Assembly: GCA_019637915.1 (NCBI GenBank)
Contig: JAHBUV010000001.1
Location: 496,001 to 560,000 of the forward strand
Source of the DNA: Pseudobdellovibrionaceae bacterium
GTDB taxonomy: Bacteria > Bdellovibrionota > Bdellovibrionia > Bdellovibrionales > Bdellovibrionaceae
DNA: 64,000 nt
Reading direction: 5' to 3'
The notes beneath the pieces are model-generated. The model ran no database searches. It was not told the DNA's origin and saw only the letters and a list, made by a program, of their open reading frames with translations. A program made the translations under genes and the position numbers. Of this stretch, positions 15,850-23,184 are shown piece after piece (within the stretch, counting starts at the first letter, position 1; every line of letters starts with the position of its first letter).

Positions 15850-16701
15850 TTACGCCACCTTCTTATCGCCTTTAACTAAAGCGGCGAAGGTTCTATCTTC
15901 TAATGCCTCTAACCAATCACTAGCCCAGTTGGAATGGGGGAGACTGGTGATGAAGTTAGTTCGTTCCCAAAGGACATCATTGTATCTCTCAATAATTTCT
16001 AAGGCCTGGATTTGAGTAGCTCTATCCCACCCGAAAGTGCGCATTGCTAAAGTTATGGTGCCGGAAACTGACCCCTCATCTTTCATATCCACAATATATT
16101 GAAGACAGTTTCTTTTATCGTTTGTTTTGGGCTTATACTTTTTAGAAGTGATAGACGGAGTAGCTGGAAGTTGACTCCAAAGTTCCCTACGAATACGAAT
16201 AAACTCTTCTTTAAGAAGGTTGCCTGAAGTGATGCTATGTAAATCATCCAGATAATTCTGATTTACTATCACTTCATGATTTTCACCCCGAATATATTTG
16301 GTATCCTCAGCTTCCGCAGCCGAGTCGAAAGTTTTCTTGCTATAAAACTGACTATGGATTTTTAAGAATCCACGGAACTTCTTAATAAGTTCATGCATAT
16401 CTTTTTTAACTAATCGTTGCTCAGACTTAGTGAGATACGCTTTATCGTATTTCTTTAAAAAGATAGGTAAACGAATCCAGGCCTCTTGGATTAGGTCATC
16501 TTTAGTTTCCCCGGGCTCTAAGAGAGATTCAAAAGCTTTAGCGTAAATGCCCGCAAGAGTTGGAAAGTCCAACTCCACAATCATTTTCTTTTCCCGTTCC
16601 GTTAAAGGGATTTCAGGTTCCTCTACGACCTGCGGAATATAGCGTAAAACGTGATAATCCGTGTGGACCGTTACTGAGGGCGATGTTTGGTTATTAGACA
16701 T
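15850..16701 (-). CDS. Divergent sigma-factor-like protein
   Basis: 283 residues. Residues around 55-85 (LAGIYAKAFESLL then KDDLIQEAWIRLPIFLKKYD) resemble sigma region 2, including the DLIQEAWIRL motif, and are followed by a basic helix (KKFRGFLKIHSQF). The C-terminal third (TFGWDRATQIQALEIIERYN) could replace region 4 but does not match it clearly. If real, it is the natural reader of the CCGGTATCT promoters. It could instead be an unrelated helical DNA-binding protein. Confidence 0.4.
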   Translation of the reverse strand: MSNNQTSPSVTVHTDYHVLRYIPQVVEEPEIPLTEREKKMIVELDFPTLAGIYAKAFESLLEPGETKDDLIQEAWIRLPIFLKKYDKAYLTKSEQRLVKKDMHELIKKFRGFLKIHSQFYSKKTFDSAAEAEDTKYIRGENHEVIVNQNYLDDLHSITSGNLLKEEFIRIRRELWSQLPATPSITSKKYKPKTNDKRNCLQYIVDMKDEGSVSGTITLAMRTFGWDRATQIQALEIIERYNDVLWERTNFITSLPHSNWASDWLEALEDRTFAALVKGDKKVA

Positions 16702-16986
16702 AAGACTCCTTTATTTGTGATTAACCGCTGAGTGCGATTTGCCTCATTGGAGTCCGGTCTTTTCAGGACTACTAAATCACATATAAAGTGGTTGTCTTGT
16801 TTCTTTTAACCACCGAGAGATACACCGAAATGTATCAACTCATACCATTAGTATAGCTCATTGAAATATTACTTTCAAGTGAACCACAGTTATAATGGAA
16901 GTTTTCTGAATGTATTTACAATTTATTTTTGTTTTTAATATTAAAGGCGATGCTTTTAATATTAGGCGAGTGGATTGAAATCCTAT
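16702..16986. other. Regulatory or origin-like gap before ssb
   Basis: With 16987-17121 this 420-base gap lies between divergent genes. It holds an AGTCC/GGACT hairpin near 16751-16770, several AT-rich tracts and no plausible gene. It is the largest non-coding gap inside the element and a candidate for an origin or a bidirectional control region; no iterons were seen. Confidence 0.35.
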
Positions 16987-17030
16987 TAGTGCGTGAATTC
17001 ATCAAAATTCGGGTGATGACAGGTTAGCTC
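16987..17030. repeat. Right arm of the 44-base inverted repeat
   Basis: Reverse complement matches 1-44 with four mismatches. Internal arms TCATCA and TGATGA surround a 9-base spacer. Confidence 0.8.
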
Positions 17031-17121
17031 CCAACTTCTTTCAAACGCCGTTTTATACTGATTGAAGTGAAGGTTTCTAAGTTGTTTTAGAAATCAAAGT
17101 TAACTAAACCAAGGAGTAATT

Positions 17122-17499
17122 ATGAGCACTAAAAATCAGTTCACCCTAATAGGCAATGTAGGACAAACCCCAGAGCTTAAAAAAACCAAAGACGGTAAGA
17201 GCTATCTCAATATGTCTATGGCCGTGAATAAGCGATACAAAGATAGTGAGGGTGAAAGTAAAACTCTCACCAATTGGTTCAATCTAACGGTTTGGGAAAA
17301 ACAAGCCGAAGCCCTTGCTAAGATGATTAAAAAGGGAACCTTGATTGCGGTAGGTGGTGAGTTAACTACCCGTAAGCGAAAAGTTGGTGATGAAGAAATA
17401 TCCGTCACCGAATTAAAAGTGGATAACTTGGAAGTTCTTAGTGGAGGGAAGTCTAATAATGATTCTTCAGAGGCCCCAGAAGAGCCTACGGAAGAATAA
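17122..17499 (+). CDS. ssb: Single-stranded DNA-binding protein
   Basis: 125 residues. The OB-fold opens NQFTLIGNVGQTPELK and continues with NWFNLTVWEKQAEAL and KGTLIAVGGELTTRK, all typical of SSB. The C-terminal tail is acidic and short but does not end in the usual DDDIPF-type peptide, so interaction with host replication proteins may differ. It sits just right of the inverted repeat arm, with AAGGAG before the start. An element-encoded SSB points to replication or transfer as single strands. Confidence 0.88.
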   Translation: MSTKNQFTLIGNVGQTPELKKTKDGKSYLNMSMAVNKRYKDSEGESKTLTNWFNLTVWEKQAEALAKMIKKGTLIAVGGELTTRKRKVGDEEISVTELKVDNLEVLSGGKSNNDSSEAPEEPTEE

Positions 17500-17544
17500 G
17501 AGGGGTAATCAAGGATTGGTGTCAGGGCTCAAAGGATGAGCCTA

Positions 17545-18648
17545 TTACGCGTATTTTTCTCTTAACTTATTCATATTGATTTTTCGAATTACTAAATCAC
17601 CGCTCAAAAGTCGTTCAATAAGACCCTGTTTTACATCAACCGAATTATACTTTGGAGACTTGGGACTATATCTTTCTACCTTATTCAATTGTTTAGCTCT
17701 TTTGTCGCAAAGACTAAGTAGCGCCATATACCTAACCGATGGAAAACGTCTTTTAAATCGCTCACGACCCAATCTTTTATATTCGTATTTTACTTTATCT
17801 TTGATGAACAAGTAGAACTCACGAAGACTCATATCAGAGTTATCTCCAGTTGGAGACCAAGAGATAAAAGTAGCCTTATGTTTTCTGGTGTAGCCATTAG
17901 CCATTTCAAATTCTAATAAGTCTTTATACTCACTGACTTGTTGCTGAACTTCCTTTTCTCTATAAGTCGCTTCTGTAGATTTTGTTTCAATATACAAACC
18001 AAGACTAACGATAGAACAGTCAATACTTTTTCTCTCTCTTAAAGAATCAGGCTTTATTAGAGAATGCTCATTTCTGATAAATAATCCTACCTTTTCAAAA
18101 TCCATCATTACAAACTGGCGACTTTGTTGATCACAGAAAGTATCAAAATTAAAATTGCGGTCTAGAGTTTTCATTACCATAAAGTTACGGAACCATTTTA
18201 CAGCCCAGAGTAAATCAGTGGCTAATTTAAAGTCTTCCTTGTTGTTCTTACGATACTCATTTTGTCTAAGCAAAATACTGTCTCTATTTTCTTGGTGATA
18301 TTCCTTTGAGTATTGAAGTTTTTCTTCTCTGTTTTCTTCATACCAATGAGAGTGTTGTTCCGTGCGAGTTTCTTTCGCTTCTTCAATGTGGCAAAGACAT
18401 CTATCAACTTCACGATATCGTCCAGCCGTTGGCTCTCCACATTTAGTCCCGTCATCCAAAATAACATTGCATACAGGTGATATCGGCTTCGCTAAGCGTA
18501 TCTTTCTCGCGTCTTTCTTTTGTTGTAGTGCCGTTTCTCGTGCAATTGGACAGTACCAAATATTGGCGTCACTTCTATAGCGAGTAGTTTCTGTTGAACC
18601 ACCGCAAGGACATCCTTTTCTTGAGCATTTGTGTTGGGGCATAATCAC
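17545..18648 (-). CDS. Cysteine-rich protein, possibly nucleic-acid binding or nuclease
   Basis: 367 residues. The N-terminal 95 residues contain many Cys/His (CSRKGCPCGG, then CNVILDDGTKCGEP and CLCHIEE), which suggests one or two zinc sites. A long charged helix follows (about residues 95-150), and the remainder is unrecognised; SLGLYIETKSTEATYREKE could be part of a nuclease-like core but this is weak. It is transcribed toward ssb. Confidence 0.55.
   Translation of the reverse strand: MIMPQHKCSRKGCPCGGSTETTRYRSDANIWYCPIARETALQQKKDARKIRLAKPISPVCNVILDDGTKCGEPTAGRYREVDRCLCHIEEAKETRTEQHSHWYEENREEKLQYSKEYHQENRDSILLRQNEYRKNNKEDFKLATDLLWAVKWFRNFMVMKTLDRNFNFDTFCDQQSRQFVMMDFEKVGLFIRNEHSLIKPDSLRERKSIDCSIVSLGLYIETKSTEATYREKEVQQQVSEYKDLLEFEMANGYTRKHKATFISWSPTGDNSDMSLREFYLFIKDKVKYEYKRLGRERFKRRFPSVRYMALLSLCDKRAKQLNKVERYSPKSPKYNSVDVKQGLIERLLSGDLVIRKINMNKLREKYA
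17619..17633 (+). repeat. TAAGACCCTGTTTT word, copy 3 (inside a gene)
   Basis: TAAGACCCTGTTTTA within the minus-strand gene, where it encodes K-Q-G-L-I. Confidence 0.65.
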
Positions 18649-18776
18649 TTTCTCCTATTTCACTAAATAGAAAAAGAGAGTGAAAACGCCGAGAATTCCT
18701 ATTTTGGAAAGGTTAGCGGTTTTTTCATAACGATATATTAAAATGTACTGTTTGCAGGGGCTTATTTTTTAATATT

Positions 18777-18804
18777 CTAAGATTTATTCGGAAAACCGGT
18801 ATTA
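18777..18804 (+). promoter_or_regulatory. Bipartite element promoter
   Basis: TAATATTCTAAG ending at 18781, 14 bases, CCGGTATTA (18796-18804); a GGAGG ribosome site follows. Confidence 0.65.
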
Positions 18805-18823
18805 GCCATTGGAGGAAATATCA

Positions 18824-20239
18824 ATGGCAAAGAAATACTTAGTGGTCTCAACCGTAGCGAAAGGGATGGACCTCAATAAACCGTTTAAGAAAGCTCTTGA
18901 TGTGTTCTGTAAGGATAAGAACGCGCAACTAAAACTTTTAGAGGTAAAGGCAAACTATAAGGAAGATAAGTTTGACCCACAGATTGATCAAAATCTTATC
19001 ATTAAAGATGATATTAATTTTTCCCGTCACATTCGGGTAGTTCACTTAGAGGGATTGAGAGCCGAAACCGGTTCGGCGGTAAATCGTCTTGAGGGGTTCT
19101 GTGGAATTGAACAAACTCTCGTCTCAGCCGGAACATCAGTTAGTTTAAAGTCTTTAGCTTCTTACCCTGATGCCGATGGAAACCGTGCCTTACGATTCGT
19201 AACCTCTACTGGTGCTATCGTTAAACCTAAATACAAAAACAATATCGCTGGTCGTATTGCTAAACAAAACCACAACTGTGGTGCGGTAGTATTAATTCGT
19301 GATGACCAAGGACACAGTGAATTTATTCACATTGTCGCCGCTAAAGATGGTTCGTTCGTGTATGTAGATAAGAGATATCACCCGAACGGGAAGATTACGA
19401 AAGAGAAGACAGTTCATACGGTCTTAGGAGACCTCCATCCAATTTCAGTGGACAAGAAAGCGTTGGCCGCAAGTCTTAGTATGATGAAACTTGTTGGAAC
19501 TCAAGATGCCTTTATTCACGATGCGGACGATTTCCGTAATGGTCAATCCCACCACTTAGAGGGTTTGAATATTACCCGTGCTAAATTAGCAATGGACGGG
19601 AAGTTGGATATTAAACAGGAACAAAGCGAAAATGGTCGTGTTCTTAAGTTAATCCAGGACACTATTAAAGGTAAATCCCACATCGTAGCCTCTAACCACA
19701 ACGAACACCGTGACCAAGCATTGGAGCGTGGAGAATTTATTTTTGACCCTTATTCTTGTGAGGCTCTATTAATTCAAGCCTTGATTAAGGTTCACGGCGG
19801 TAATGCATTCCAAGCGTCACTGGTTGCTGAAGATGCCATCCGTAAAGCCGTTAAAGAAGTCGTGAAGAAAATGAACAAGCACGATTATAGCGGTAAAGTA
19901 GAAATTGAATTGATGAAGGACTTAGACCGAACGGTTTTCTTAGACCGTAGTTCAAATCTTTCTATTAATAAAACAATGGTCGCTAAACACGGTGATGATG
20001 GTTTAGGTGGAGCAAGAGGTTCTACTGAAACTTTCACCAAATTAGCTCAACCAGGTATTTACGGTCACGGACACTTTGAAGAGTGGAAGAAGAACGTAAT
20101 CCGAGTTGCTACTTTAAGCCGTCTTAATATGGATTATAACGAAGGACAAGCTACTAACTGGGGACATTCATTAGTGAATGTGTTCGCGGATGGTTTAGCC
20201 CAAGTTATCCGTATTCGTAACGGTAGAATGATCTACTAA
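18824..20239 (+). CDS. Phage T5 A1-like metallophosphoesterase-type protein
   Basis: 471 residues starting at the ATG after GGAGG. The C-terminal two thirds carries a metal-site pattern like calcineurin-type phosphoesterases: HDADDFRNGQSHH near 225, SNHNEHRDQ near 290 and YGHGHFE near 434. The layout recalls the A1 protein of phage T5, which takes part in host-DNA degradation and DNA transfer; this is from memory of the family, not a search. A nuclease or phosphodiesterase role in taking over the host nucleic acid pool is possible. It has its own strong promoter. Confidence 0.5.
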   Translation: MAKKYLVVSTVAKGMDLNKPFKKALDVFCKDKNAQLKLLEVKANYKEDKFDPQIDQNLIIKDDINFSRHIRVVHLEGLRAETGSAVNRLEGFCGIEQTLVSAGTSVSLKSLASYPDADGNRALRFVTSTGAIVKPKYKNNIAGRIAKQNHNCGAVVLIRDDQGHSEFIHIVAAKDGSFVYVDKRYHPNGKITKEKTVHTVLGDLHPISVDKKALAASLSMMKLVGTQDAFIHDADDFRNGQSHHLEGLNITRAKLAMDGKLDIKQEQSENGRVLKLIQDTIKGKSHIVASNHNEHRDQALERGEFIFDPYSCEALLIQALIKVHGGNAFQASLVAEDAIRKAVKEVVKKMNKHDYSGKVEIELMKDLDRTVFLDRSSNLSINKTMVAKHGDDGLGGARGSTETFTKLAQPGIYGHGHFEEWKKNVIRVATLSRLNMDYNEGQATNWGHSLVNVFADGLAQVIRIRNGRMIY

Positions 20240-20249
20240 TACCTTATTT

Positions 20250-20258
20250 CCGGTATCT
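20250..20258 (+). promoter_or_regulatory. Element promoter motif
   Basis: CCGGTATCT, 34 bases before the ATG at 20284, with an AGAGGA ribosome site. Confidence 0.55.
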
Positions 20259-20283
20259 CTTAAAGAGGACGGAAGAGGAATAT

Positions 20284-20571
20284 ATGATGACATTCACCGA
20301 AGCTGAAGTGGCAGAAAGAATCAAAGAATTAAACAACATTGAAGACACTGAACTTCGGGAATGTGCTTTCAATTTCTGGTGTGAAGCTCAAGCCTTTATG
20401 AAAATAACTAACTCCCGAGTATTAATTTTTGAAATTATTAGGGGAGTAAATGACGGTCCTTATGGTGCCGTTATTCAAATGTCTAATCGCTACGGCTTAA
20501 CAAGCGTAACTTACTTAAGTGATTTTGCGCCCGAGACTATTGAGTGCATTCGTTTTGCTGAAATGGTTTAA
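20284..20571 (+). CDS. Small acidic protein
   Basis: 95 residues, acidic, one mixed alpha/beta domain by appearance, no signal peptide. It could start at either of two adjacent ATG codons (20284 or 20287). No family recognised. A hairpin follows at once, so it is probably monocistronic. Confidence 0.55.
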   Translation: MMTFTEAEVAERIKELNNIEDTELRECAFNFWCEAQAFMKITNSRVLIFEIIRGVNDGPYGAVIQMSNRYGLTSVTYLSDFAPETIECIRFAEMV

Positions 20572-20579
20572 AAATAAAA

Positions 20580-20600
20580 GAGGAGCTTTTTAGGCTCCTC
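20580..20600. terminator. Hairpin after the 20284 gene
   Basis: GAGGAGC and GCTCCTC pair around a 7-base loop. The T-rich tract is on the minus-strand side, so as a rightward terminator it is imperfect. Confidence 0.4.
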
Positions 20601-20719
20601 TACACCCCAATGGAATCAAAAGGTGGTTGTTCCCATAACAACTCCCTTTAAATGGATTATTAATTTTATTAGAAATTTGCGATCTACTTTTCCCATTTGA
20701 TATACTGAAATGTGGAGGA

Positions 20720-21247
20720 ATGATGACTCGCAATAAAAAGAAATCAAAAAACAAATCTCAAACCGTAGCAACTTTTGGTCCGATGAATATGAATTACAAC
20801 GATAATTCTTCACCTACCAATTGGAGCCATAAAGTTATCATCTACGACGATAGTTGGAATGCGGTGAATCATTGGGTTGGTAATGCTCCAGGAACGGTTC
20901 GGTATTTCATTGAGCAAACGAATAGCAATTTTTTACCTGAACTAATATTCCTAAGTTTTAAACAAGGTTGTGGTGTCGCCGGAGGACAACATGGTGACAG
21001 TGCGGATAATAAAAGAAGTTCAGAAGTAAATCTTAAAAAAGACTCTGACCAAAAGCTCTTCAGGCTAATTGATATTTTAAAAGGGGATCTGATTGCGCTG
21101 AATCAATGCCCACCAGACATTCTGAAAACCAAAGAAGATGTAGTGCTACTTCAATCCCAAATTGAACTCGTAGAAGGTGCGATGGAGATTGTCCAAAAAC
21201 ATCTTAAAGCCCCATACGCCAACGAAATATCAAAGATACTTGAGTAA
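20720..21247 (+). CDS. Unknown protein, first of a tandem paralogous pair
   Basis: 175 residues. The C-terminal half (LFRLIDILKGDLIALNQCP, ending LKAPYANEISKILE) is clearly related to the next protein, as is the segment FLPELIFLSFKQG. No known family. A TATACT -10 box at about 20701 and a GGAGGA ribosome site precede it, so this gene uses an ordinary promoter rather than the CCGGTATCT type. Confidence 0.6.
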   Translation: MMTRNKKKSKNKSQTVATFGPMNMNYNDNSSPTNWSHKVIIYDDSWNAVNHWVGNAPGTVRYFIEQTNSNFLPELIFLSFKQGCGVAGGQHGDSADNKRSSEVNLKKDSDQKLFRLIDILKGDLIALNQCPPDILKTKEDVVLLQSQIELVEGAMEIVQKHLKAPYANEISKILE

Positions 21248-21260
21248 AAAGGAGATATTT

Positions 21261-21662
21261 GTGAGAACGAAGAAAAAACCAACCGTAACTATAATCAGTG
21301 GGGACGACCATTATACCGAAAATAGCATTAGAGATTTTGATCTCTTTGATATGTTCGTAATCCGTAATATTGGATTCCTTCCACAACTCATTATCCAGGC
21401 TCATGAAAACAGAGCTGGTATTCCAGTTATCCAGCAAAATCTCAATTTCAATGATTATGATGATAAAGAGCTATTTGAATTAATTGATAGATTAAAAACA
21501 GTATTAATTGCGATCAATAGTTGTCCCGAAACTTTAGCCTCAACGAAGCGAAATAGAGAATGTCTGAAGACAGAGAGAATAAAAGCCAAAAAAGCGATAG
21601 GTATTTTACAAAGTTATCTCAAAGCCCCATGCGCCAACGAAATATCAAAGATATTGGAATAA
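21261..21662 (+). CDS. Unknown protein, second of the paralogous pair
   Basis: 133 residues with a GTG start at 21261 after AAAAAGGAG; longer in-frame starts lie inside the first gene. It repeats the helical module of its neighbour (LFELIDRLKTVLIAINSCP, ending LKAPCANEISKILE), so the two arose by duplication. The pair may form a heterodimer; nothing else about function can be seen. Confidence 0.6.
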   Translation: MRTKKKPTVTIISGDDHYTENSIRDFDLFDMFVIRNIGFLPQLIIQAHENRAGIPVIQQNLNFNDYDDKELFELIDRLKTVLIAINSCPETLASTKRNRECLKTERIKAKKAIGILQSYLKAPCANEISKILE

Positions 21663-21663
21663 T

Positions 21664-21858
21664 ATGAATGAAAAGAATACCGCTAAAATAAGACAAGGAT
21701 TTTTAGGTGGGCCATCAAGAGTGGTCTATACACCTAATTCAGAGAACGAATCTGAGAAGTTAGGAAAACGACTAACTGAGGTAGTAAAACAAGCCGGAGG
21801 ATTTTCTAAGTTTCTTGTTGAAACAGAGAAGGGTCCTACGAAATCAAAAGACTCGTAA
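21664..21858 (+). CDS. Small basic protein
   Basis: 64 residues, starting one base after the previous stop, so it is the third gene of the 20720-21858 operon. It has no recognised domain. The end overlaps a partial TAAGACCCT word. Confidence 0.5.
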   Translation: MNEKNTAKIRQGFLGGPSRVVYTPNSENESEKLGKRLTEVVKQAGGFSKFLVETEKGPTKSKDS

Positions 21859-21870
21859 GACCCTAATTAA

Positions 21871-22041
21871 TCAGCTCTGAAATGGGCGACCCTTTTTCTT
21901 CGGTGGTGTAAACTTAATCTCCGCCCGCATTCCACCTAAAGTCTCCTCAACGACTTTCCTTAAAATAGCCTCTATTTTTTTGTAATCTATCATTTCCTTG
22001 GGAAGGTTCTTACTTCCTTTTGGTCTACCTTTTTTAGCCAT
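21871..22041 (-). CDS. Small AT-hook-like DNA-binding protein
   Basis: 56 residues from the ATG at 22041, which has AAGGAG before it; an earlier in-frame ATG at 22089 adds 16 residues without a ribosome site. KKGRPKGSKN near the start is an AT-hook type motif and KKKGRPF repeats the GRP core at the C terminus. Two GRP cores at opposite ends suggest minor-groove binding of AT-rich DNA, which this element is. Confidence 0.55.
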   Translation of the reverse strand: MAKKGRPKGSKNLPKEMIDYKKIEAILRKVVEETLGGMRAEIKFTPPKKKGRPFQS

Positions 22042-22194
22042 AACTACTCCTTCATTGTTGGTTACTGGTTCATTTTCCATATGGTTCACACACTTACTTG
22101 AACTGTCTCATTACCGCCCAATAGGAACTTAAAATGGTTGCGTATTATTAAAATCAATGCTATCTTAGAATATATCAAGAGATGGAGGCTTTAA

Positions 22195-22806
22195 ATGAAC
22201 AATAGAATCTTTAAACAAATCCGCGACCGATACGAACACTTCTTCCGCGTCTCTCCTAAGGTTAATTCCTCTCTAGGTAAGTATTCAAAAATTATTAAAG
22301 AAGACTTTTACGCTGAATATTTCCAGACTGTTTTAGCAGATCCACAGATTGATTTGGAAACAAAAAAATTGGTGGCATTACTTACAACTGGTTTGCGTAT
22401 TACTGAGGTTATGCATCTTAAAGTAAACCAACTAAATCTGGAAGCAATAAGAGTTGAGAGAGTTTTAATCTTGAAGAAGAGAAAGCATGACCTCCGTTTG
22501 ACTAAACCTCTTCACCCAGTAGTTATTGAATTTCTTCGTTCCGCAATTGCGAATAAAGGCAATGATGACTTTATTTTAGAGTTCCCTAATCGCCATCAAC
22601 CATTCCGTAGACTTAATCGTTATTTCGGGACCGGTTGCCACGATTACCGCCACTCGTTTATCTCGTATTTTTTGAAGAAGAACAAAAACCAGGGGCTTGA
22701 GAAAATCACCGCCATCCAGGGTTGGTCTAATGTGTCTATGGCTTATACCTACAGTAACGTGGATACGACCACTGAAGTGGATAACTTCTTCAAGGAGGCC
22801 GCGTAA
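22195..22806 (+). CDS. Small tyrosine recombinase
   Basis: 203 residues, essentially just a catalytic domain. Catalytic residues are visible: R68 (TTGLRITEV), a beta-hairpin Lys in LKKRKHD, H149-x2-R152 (HDYRHS), W177 (GWSN) and Y186. The arm- and core-binding N-terminal domains of phage integrases are missing, so it probably is a resolvase or invertase rather than the main integrase. The inverted repeat arms at 1-44 and 16987-17030 are candidate targets. The next gene starts at its stop (TAATG). Confidence 0.8.
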   Translation: MNNRIFKQIRDRYEHFFRVSPKVNSSLGKYSKIIKEDFYAEYFQTVLADPQIDLETKKLVALLTTGLRITEVMHLKVNQLNLEAIRVERVLILKKRKHDLRLTKPLHPVVIEFLRSAIANKGNDDFILEFPNRHQPFRRLNRYFGTGCHDYRHSFISYFLKKNKNQGLEKITAIQGWSNVSMAYTYSNVDTTTEVDNFFKEAA

Positions 22807-23168
22807 TGTTTAAGGTGGGGAGAAAGGGAACTTTCCAGTGCGACATTATATACAAAAGTGAAAAAGTGCAAATCGTTAGAACTAAATATCAACCCGATGA
22901 CGACCAAGCATTTTTTAAGCTGGAAGTAAAAGATGACCGCTACTTTAAACCTTTCATCTACGACTTTACCGAAGCCCAGGCGGTGCGAATACGTCAAAAG
23001 TGGGAACAAGACGAGGATAAAGCACTGGCGATTGAAGTTTTAAACTCTCTGGGCAGTCAAGATATTGGTGGGGGCTTCATGGTGATGGTGAAGTCCGGGG
23101 ACGAAAATACCGATAGAGAGATTAGGGAAGATATAAAGGCGAAATTAGGCAAAAAACCAAGCCAATAA
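22806..23168 (+). CDS. Unknown protein coupled to the recombinase
   Basis: 120 residues, beta-rich N-terminal half and acidic helical C-terminal half. Its start overlaps the recombinase stop, so it is co-translated and may assist recombination. No recognised motifs. Confidence 0.55.
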   Translation: MFKVGRKGTFQCDIIYKSEKVQIVRTKYQPDDDQAFFKLEVKDDRYFKPFIYDFTEAQAVRIRQKWEQDEDKALAIEVLNSLGSQDIGGGFMVMVKSGDENTDREIREDIKAKLGKKPSQ

Positions 23169-23184
23169 AAGAAAGGACTGGATT

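Noticed and set aside
1-17030. The 44-base inverted repeats as ends of a 17-kb transposon
   Set aside because: No target duplication can be seen (the left side is outside the window) and the promoter and repeat signatures continue unchanged across the right arm.
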